Part shown: in pieces, positions 57,231-64,000 of the stretch | Layout of the letters: every line of letters begins with the position of its first letter | Position numbering within the stretch: the first letter of the stretch is position 1 | From: Terebella lapidaria | Lineage: Eukaryota; Annelida; Polychaeta; Terebellida; Terebellidae | Direction: 5' to 3' | NCBI GenBank assembly: GCA_949152475.1 | Contig: OX424567.1 | Coordinates: 29,661,402-29,725,401, forward strand | DNA: 64,000 nucleotides | Made by a program: the position numbers and the translations under genes | The notes under the pieces: model-generated | The model's database searches: none | What the model was told of the DNA's origin: nothing | Seen by the model: only the letters and a program-made list of their open reading frames with translations

Positions 57231-59140
57231 AATTTCCAGTTCCAGGTGAAAGTTCATCCCTGATAACCTTAAATTAAGACACACTTGAGATGCAGTGAGC
57301 CATTCGCTTTTCCATTATTAACTGATTACTAATGTATAAACAGTTCACAATAGTTCATGCTCGATGGTCATTCATATTTTAACTTGGGCGTTTTATGTCT
57401 GAACGAGTAGTTTTTGTTTACGGTGTATGAAGACTCAACATTATCTATGGTAGAATGGAGATAATACTGTCAGACTGATTAGATGCTTCAATTTCCAAAT
57501 TAAAGCGGTGTTTCATGGACAGGAACGGACGTTAATTTCGGACTCGTTGACCTGGACAAACATCTCTAATAGGTATTACGGATGAACTTTGACCTCGACC
57601 TGAAATATCGTGCCGTAATGACCTGATGTGACATATTCTTTGACGATACTCAGAGTTTCCAGACTCTTTACATAAGTTTTCCCCTTGGTTTGGCAACGCA
57701 ACAATATAATCCTTTTGTGTAACTTGAAACACAACACATAATGAGACAACCTGAGGAACTATACGATCGATACAAATCATATTTCGATCGACTCGAAACC
57801 CATTGTCAATAACTCAATATACAAAATGTTCTCAATGAATTAATATTGAGTTTATGAACTTAATATTCATACTCATATATGAATACTCATTCATACTCAT
57901 TCATACTCGTTCATACTCATATATGAATTTATATCTTTCCTTCTATTTGAATGAATGAACAGGTGTTTTTATTTCTTAAACAGCACTTTGAAATATAGTT
58001 TTTGTTATTGTTATTGCCTAGTTATTGTAAAATCAAATGTTGACTTTTTGAGGAAAAATAAATGCCGTGGAATTTACACTTGATTAATTCTGATATTATT
58101 TTGATTAAAGCAGCATTCATCATGTTTATGGCAATCATAAGGTTGTGCATAACGTGCTCGTAGACTGCAGACGGGTGCCTTAAAACTAAGCTATTGCTCT
58201 TTGCTATTAGTACCATGGAGTTGAACGTCATGACTACACCATATCTCATAACGTTCAGCAAATTGCTTCTCCGCCAATTATCATTACGGTTCGATTATAA
58301 ATTCATTGTATGTTTGCGATAACCTCAGTTGTGAATGATTCGCAGTAATATATACTGTAACAATCATTTAATGCAGAATACACAAATAGCCTATCAGGCT
58401 AAATGTTTACTATATGTAACAATGCGTGTATATTATTAACGCAATATTACAATAAATATAAATTATAGTTTCATGACAAAAAAAACTCCGAATACCCCGG
58501 CAACCTGCCGAGCAGTGACCTTGGACGGAGCGGTGTAGTGGGAAAAAGAAGCAACAATTTCAGAACTTTAATGTCACATTTCTGATACTGAGGTTTTATG
58601 TGTAGTAGTGTTGACACAATGCTCGTAAAAATTGTTTTTTCGCCAAAACTTGGCTACAATACACGCACATGTATGTAAATAACGCATAAAGTGACAGATG
58701 GATGCACAAAAGTTTATGTAATATTCAAGCACACATGTTTAATACACCAAAACCCACGTACAAAGTTATCGAGTCCCAGCAGAAAGGGTTTCTGTTTAGT
58801 ACCGTGTTTTTAGGGTTATCTTCTTCTCATCCAACCAAAAATACCTAATATATTCGGTTTCTTGTCCAATGAAAGCTCTCCACATATTCCGGGGATTCGC
58901 CAACTTCATATTTCACCCCGTTCTGACAAACTGAAAGCGTTTTCTACCATAGTATATCGGAACGCTTCTTTCATGTATAGGATTCTTATCCCATGTAGAA
59001 AAGAAAGTGCTCTGTTTGAGCCGATATAAAGAAAAAAACACCTGAAACACATCGCAGTATTGAAAATCTAAAGATATGGGTTATTCCCGAGCAAATATCA
59101 GGCAGTCAAAAAAATATAGTTCGCGGAATGTTCCGTAGTC
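57231..59140. other. Intergenic, no gene seen
   Basis: AT-rich. It holds a short ATTCATACTC repeat cluster (about 57867-57920). The minus frames at 57532-57780 and 58022-58261 show no family resemblance. Confidence 0.5.
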
Positions 59141-59828
59141 AGGGGCGTATCTAGAAAACCCTGAAAGGGGGACACAAGAATTAAATCCAGTGGATGGTCC
59201 GAGCGCAGCGAGTCCCAATCGGCCTGGGGTCTGGGGCCCGCTAAAGGGCCCCTGAAGCCCAACGCTTGTGGCGTTTGCTGGTGCATTCTGCCCTATTTTT
59301 GGTACATATTACCCTTGACAACTCAACAGGTATGACACGAGCGCAGCGAGTCCGAAGCGGCGTGGGGTCTGGGGCCCGCTCAAGGGCCCCAGCCAAACGC
59401 TTTTTGACTTTTTTGTGGTGCATTTTGGCCCTATTTTGGGTACATATCACTCTCAACAACTCAACAGTTATGACTACATGTACAACCAGTTTTGCAATCA
59501 AATATTTATAGACTAGTATGCAATCAGTAACCCAATACGGGAGGACTCCGCAATTTCGACGGGGCTCTCCATGTGGCAGGAGCGGCCGGCAATTATTATA
59601 AATCTCCGCAAGAAAGTTTTGAACAAATTCAATGCTCGGTAACTTTTGTAATTTCGATAATGCAAATGTTTATAGGACTTATGTTATATGCTTCATTATT
59701 GGTACAGAGAAAGGCAGGGCCACAGTCTCTCCAAAGAGGGGGCATAAATACATCATTTTGTCTGAAAGGAGGGCACGTGCCCCCTGTGTCCACACCCCCC
59801 CCCCACCCCCCTCTAGATACGCCTATGG
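59141..59828. mobile_element. MITE with GGCGTATCTAGA inverted ends and an internal tandem duplication
   Basis: The left end is CAGGGGCGTATCTAGAAAA and the right end CCCCTCTAGATACGCCTATGG. Inside are two copies of a roughly 135-bp unit (GAGCGCAGCGAGTCC, GGGGTCTGGGGCCCGCT, TGCATTCTGCCCTA, CAACTCAACAG). A C-rich tract near 59795 adjoins the right end. A related body is seen near 37540-37620. Confidence 0.8.
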
Positions 59829-60490
59829 TAGTACAAAGCTCCACAAACTAATTTTATCGGATACTTACCTGAGCTTTTCGAAATTATCCATTATAAAGGG
59901 ATACACTTTAAAAACCGAGTGTCAACGAATTTTGAAGCAAAACAAAGCAATGTAATTGAATACATAATATGGTCATGTAACATCGTGTACAGTGTTATAT
60001 AGTGGATCGGCTCTCCCGTTATACAAACGTATAAATGTGAATCTATGAAAATGTGATGCTATATTTAATAATTACTATATTAATCATTGATATTATGTGT
60101 ACATGCTGATGCAAGCAATTTTCTATACATATAATTGGAGAGGAACTAATTTGGGAGAGGCATAATTACTAGTAAAATAATCAGGTCAACAATAGTGAAG
60201 TTCACTTTAATGTTTACCGGTACAAACTTCTGTTGGATTTCCGTGGCCATTTTGGAAAGTATTTATTTGTGGAAAGGTATTTCTGGAAAGGGGTTCCCTC
60301 TCTTTACATCTATTGCCACCATCCAGGTTAGAAATGGCCACCGTAAAATCATATTTATTTTCCGAATTAGACACACATTTGATTTTGACTGCGCCAATTG
60401 CATTGTTTGAGCCAAGTTATCCAATGACACCAGAAATCGACTATCTAGAACAGACCGTGTACTGGCATGCTCACTGTTGATACTCCGATT
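59829..60490. other. Intergenic, no gene seen
   Basis: AT-rich. The 71-codon plus frame at 60195-60410 has no recognisable domain. Confidence 0.4.
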
Positions 60491-61872
60491 ACCATACGAT
60501 TACCGTAACGTGCATTACGGTAGTCGTAAAAAAAATGGCGGAGGGAATTTTGCTTCGAAAAGTTTCAGGGAGGCTTATCGTGAATTATCCAATATAATAA
60601 CATCAAACCACCTTGGGTGATAAGTTTGTGTTGTTCTGAATGTATCGTTAATAGATTGTGAGGCGTATTAGCCCTTTCTTTCAACACATGGGGCCTTTGA
60701 AAATTCTCATCATGACATTGATTATCGTAACGTGAAAGCCGACTTTTGGTGTGATTACCGTAACGTCAAATTCACCATAAACGAATGTTAACCGTAAATA
60801 GGATGATAATGTAGAAGAAAATGTTTTTGATGAATAGAAAACCACCACCATAAACGCAAATATAGGAATAAGTGTAAGAATATTGTGTACTGCAGACATA
60901 TGCCAACATGGCATAATAAAATTATGTACGGGTGTATGTCGTGATTACATAATATTATATTATTTTTTGTAGGAAGCCTGAGCCCCTACGAGGAATAATA
61001 TAATGTATGAATTTCATACATTTATATTTAATTATTGACATTCGTTCAAAGCTTATGAATCAATTCGATGCTTGAATGCAGGAAAACTACATGTCATTTA
61101 ATACTTCATAACACTATTCAAACTTCATTTTCTTATTGAATCGATTAAACAGGTTGTTGTGGCTACAACTGAATATAAATTGAATCAAGAGCGTTTATCT
61201 AGATTACTTTGTTGCTCCAAAAGCGTTTCAGTCATTCCAAAAACAGTTTTGAAAAGACAAAATATCGGTATACCTATTATATATACACACTCGAGCACTG
61301 TGCATGTGTTATGATAATAAAATTAAAACAAAATGTGATAAAATAAACACACATTTTTGCGGGAAATTAAGAAGCATCGATGGGTCAGTTGGTAAAGCAC
61401 TCGCCCTGTAAGCGGGTTCTCCGTGATTCGAGTCCTGGTCGGGTCACCCCGATGTTTCACTGAAATTTTCTCCATCTAGAACAAGATTATATGTGAGAAA
61501 AATTTGTTCACTTCGAACTACATCACTGGTATCTGGACTAGAATAATTGTGGTCGGAAAGTCATCTTGTATCGGATATCCCACCATCCTTGACGAGTCCG
61601 CTGCCTCCTATAAAGGACAATACTAGATCTAGCACCTTAATATGATATTAAGTTATTATCATATTAAATTTGCCACATTTTGAGTCGTCATTGGGCCCCC
61701 CTGTTAAATTTCCACATTTTCTAAACGTCTGCGACACACTCATCACATCACAGCTGCAAGTCATACCATAGGTATCGTATTTGCCATGCAAGCTTCTCTG
61801 TGATACGGTAATCATTTCCGTGTATTTATTTTCACGTTACTGTAATCAGCAGTACACGTTACGGTAATCAAC
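60490..61872. mobile_element. Possible DNA transposon with subterminal GATTACCGTAACGTG repeats
   Basis: GATTACCGTAACG-type words occur at 60498, 60720 and 60752, and in inverted orientation (CACGTTACGGTAATC) at 61804, 61833 and 61855. They cluster in the two outer few hundred bases with opposite orientation. No transposase was seen, so it would be non-autonomous. Confidence 0.45.
61373..61625 (+). mobile_element. tRNA-derived SINE
   Basis: The head carries an A box (TGGGTCAGTTGG) and a B box (GATTCGAGTCC) in tRNA spacing. CTCGC/GCGGG forms an anticodon stem around CCTGTAA, which would give a TGT (Thr-like) anticodon but has C at the normally invariant position 33. Stem mismatches and the downstream non-tRNA body indicate a SINE, not a working tRNA gene. 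Confidence 0.6.
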
Positions 61873-61879
61873 AAGTTTT

Positions 61880-64000
61880 TTTTTAAATGGACTTTAAAAC
61901 AAATTAACGTGCACAATACAATTTATTTTGTAATTGGCGACAGAAGCAACATCATGGACCGTATAGGCCTCACTCGCCTAGTTCTGATACCATCAGAGTA
62001 TCCTGTTCTCGGTGAACTTAGATTCGAATCGCATCATCTTCGGCCATTTTATTTCGAGGAGGCTCGATCCTATTTGTTTATTCACGAACCAATGCTTTAT
62101 GCTTTTGAAATGTAAAGATGTGTATACGAATGCTCATAAGTTGAACTATAACTTTTCCCATTTTGATGGTGGAAAACTCAGAGGCATAACCAGTCCAACA
62201 TGTTTTAGGGGAGGAACACATTATTCAATATTGATAACCATTCGAAAGCTGGATTTTCAAAACAAAGATACAGAGGATTTTGCATATATTAAACATAAGA
62301 CACTGAACATCAACTGAAAATATACGGGCATTTTGCCCTTGAATCTCGTTTGCATATTCTTGCAGTGTTCTGTTATAAGAACAAATTTCACGCCCAAAAG
62401 TCATTGCACAACGGTCACGACCATGTAGTCACGACCGTTACCTGACGGGGATTTTACCTTGGACGTTTCTATGCCGTGCTGTTGGTAGGATCTATGCATT
62501 CTAATTAACTGCACAGGTATATTTTTTCCCCGTTTTGATGTGCTCAACAGTCAACGTTCGTTATACCAACAAATATATATTGTATATAGCACGCAAGGTC
62601 TCAAGATGGATACCCCCACCCTCATTGACAACTAGATTCGTTACTAGGCACATTCTTGGACTGAAAGTCACACAGCATTTTAGAACCAAGATATCTATTC
62701 TTCTGCATGGTTCTTGTTATAATTCAATTCACTGCCATTTCTTGACCTGCATATGATTTTTGTTATTAGTAGTACACACATTGCAATGTATGTGACAAGA
62801 TTGCAACAAAAAAACTATCATTTTTTGATCATCGCTCATTTATTACAATTATAGAAAAAAAACGTCTATTACGGATTACAAAATGGATACATGTACGACT
62901 TTTTGCTCAAATGTTTTTTTTTTTCAAAATATTGTGTTTTTGTTTCGTTCCCATTTTCTCTCGGCTGGGTCTATACGATGAAGCCCCCGCCAGGTGTCGC
63001 GCCGTGTACTGTCACGACTCTTGGCCCGACCCTGGGCTAGACAAGGAAGTATATAGTTAGAGGGGAGTACCCTTCCTGTCATAGCCTATCATCGCATAAA
63101 ACCACACCGATATTTGCATACTGCATATACCGTCTACAGCCAATTTCATTGTGAAAGGTTCATAAAAAGGATATAAAACATGGTGTATTTAGATTTCATG
63201 CGGACTGAGGGCTAGCTGTTGTATAGTATATTTAAACTTGGATTTTATTTGGAACTTTAGAATGTTAAATGTTGCATATGCATGAGTTGACAAGCTGTTA
63301 TCAGATCGCACATATATTGTACTTCGCTCTCGAGTATTCATGTGGTGAGTCATAAGTAGGCCTACACAGACACCACACGCGCAGCCAGATAATGACTTCT
63401 CGTGTCAAATGCTGGGTAATATGGGGGGTGTTGGTTGGTGGAGTTGTCACTCTGAGCGACTGGTACATGAGGGGAGAGTCTACCTATGACGTACCAATTA
63501 TCATAGCCTGGTTAGGACGCGGATATTTCAGTTAACATACAGGACACGGCACAGAACTGTCACGGTGCATCATCACGGATTGATCTCACGTGTTTTTGGC
63601 CACAGAAACATACTTTCGATCCGCGGAAGTTTCACTGTTTGAATTTCCACATAATTTCTTTCCGGACAGTTCACTGCATTTGTGTGTTTGTTGGTGAACC
63701 GTTCGGTTTCACTGTTGTGATTGTCGCCTAGCTGGACTGAAGGCAGATAGGTGACAGATCTGACTGTGGCAGAGATATATCCGCATTCCGTACACCGGGA
63801 GTCAAAAAAGGTAATAAATTACCTACCGGTAATTAGAATAGGAATTATTTTTTCAGTTTATTTCAATAATCGATCGTCTATGAACCTAGTGTTCCATTTA
63901 TATATCATTGTTTTCACTTTCGTTCTCCAACCTCTTCTAACACTATATATGGTCAGGTGGTTGAACACGACACCGATACCGCACTTCACAATTTTTCCTG
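61880..64000. other. Right flank, no supported gene
   Basis: Short frames only. A directly repeated GTCACGACC pair lies near 62415-62445. A GT-containing donor-like site near 63810 (GTCAAAAAAGGTAATAAA) could be the end of a leader exon of a gene beyond the window, but nothing else supports it. Confidence 0.35.

Noticed and set aside
61373..61450. Functional tRNA-Thr(TGT) gene
   Set aside because: C instead of U at position 33, weak D-stem pairing and a SINE-like downstream body argue for a tRNA-derived SINE head.

Overview
This is animal nuclear DNA: AT-rich, with spliced genes and many mobile elements. Two metallothionein genes built from nine-cysteine domains point to a mollusc, most likely a gastropod. 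That assignment is inference from protein families, not from a species match.

Layout. (1) 1632-3354 (+): the last six exons of a divergent Gs-like G-protein alpha subunit whose 5' part lies before the window. A small inverted-repeat element (701-1356) sits upstream. (2) 4058-22010: a partial tandem duplication of the 3' end of a metallothionein gene. One copy is split by a 13.1-kb Ty3/Gypsy retrotransposon (5902-18995, minus strand, 621-bp LTRs, 4-bp target duplication) that carries gag, a broken pol and an extra 952-codon ORF. (3) 21491-27542 (-): MT-B, a 12-exon metallothionein of 380 residues predicted to fold as eleven 9-Cys domains. (4) 27743-30912: its promoter, with paired metal-response-element cores, followed by palindromic repeats. 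(5) 32326-35306 (-): MT-A, a 4-exon, three-domain, 27-Cys metallothionein with its own TATA box and the same kind of paired element. (6) 36985-46325: a dense field of foldbacks, TIR elements, LINE 3' ends and a nearly complete but mutated non-LTR retrotransposon. (7) 48574-56060 (-): a ZIP4/ZIP12-like zinc transporter (SLC39A family) with 13 coding exons and an Asp/His-rich 11-residue tandem repeat. (8) 56170-64000: no convincing gene; repeats, a MITE, a tRNA-derived SINE and a transposon with subterminal repeats.

How the parts fit: two metal-binding metallothioneins and one zinc importer lie in the same orientation within about 35 kb. The two metallothionein promoters share a composite module (TGCACAC core, then TTCACAT-like word, then inverted TGCACAC). 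The TTCACAT word also occurs as an inverted pair just upstream of the zinc transporter TATA box. This suggests a metal-homeostasis cluster with shared regulation, which remains an inference. The modular exons (102 bp, phase 1 on both sides) explain how the eleven-domain protein could grow without frame changes.
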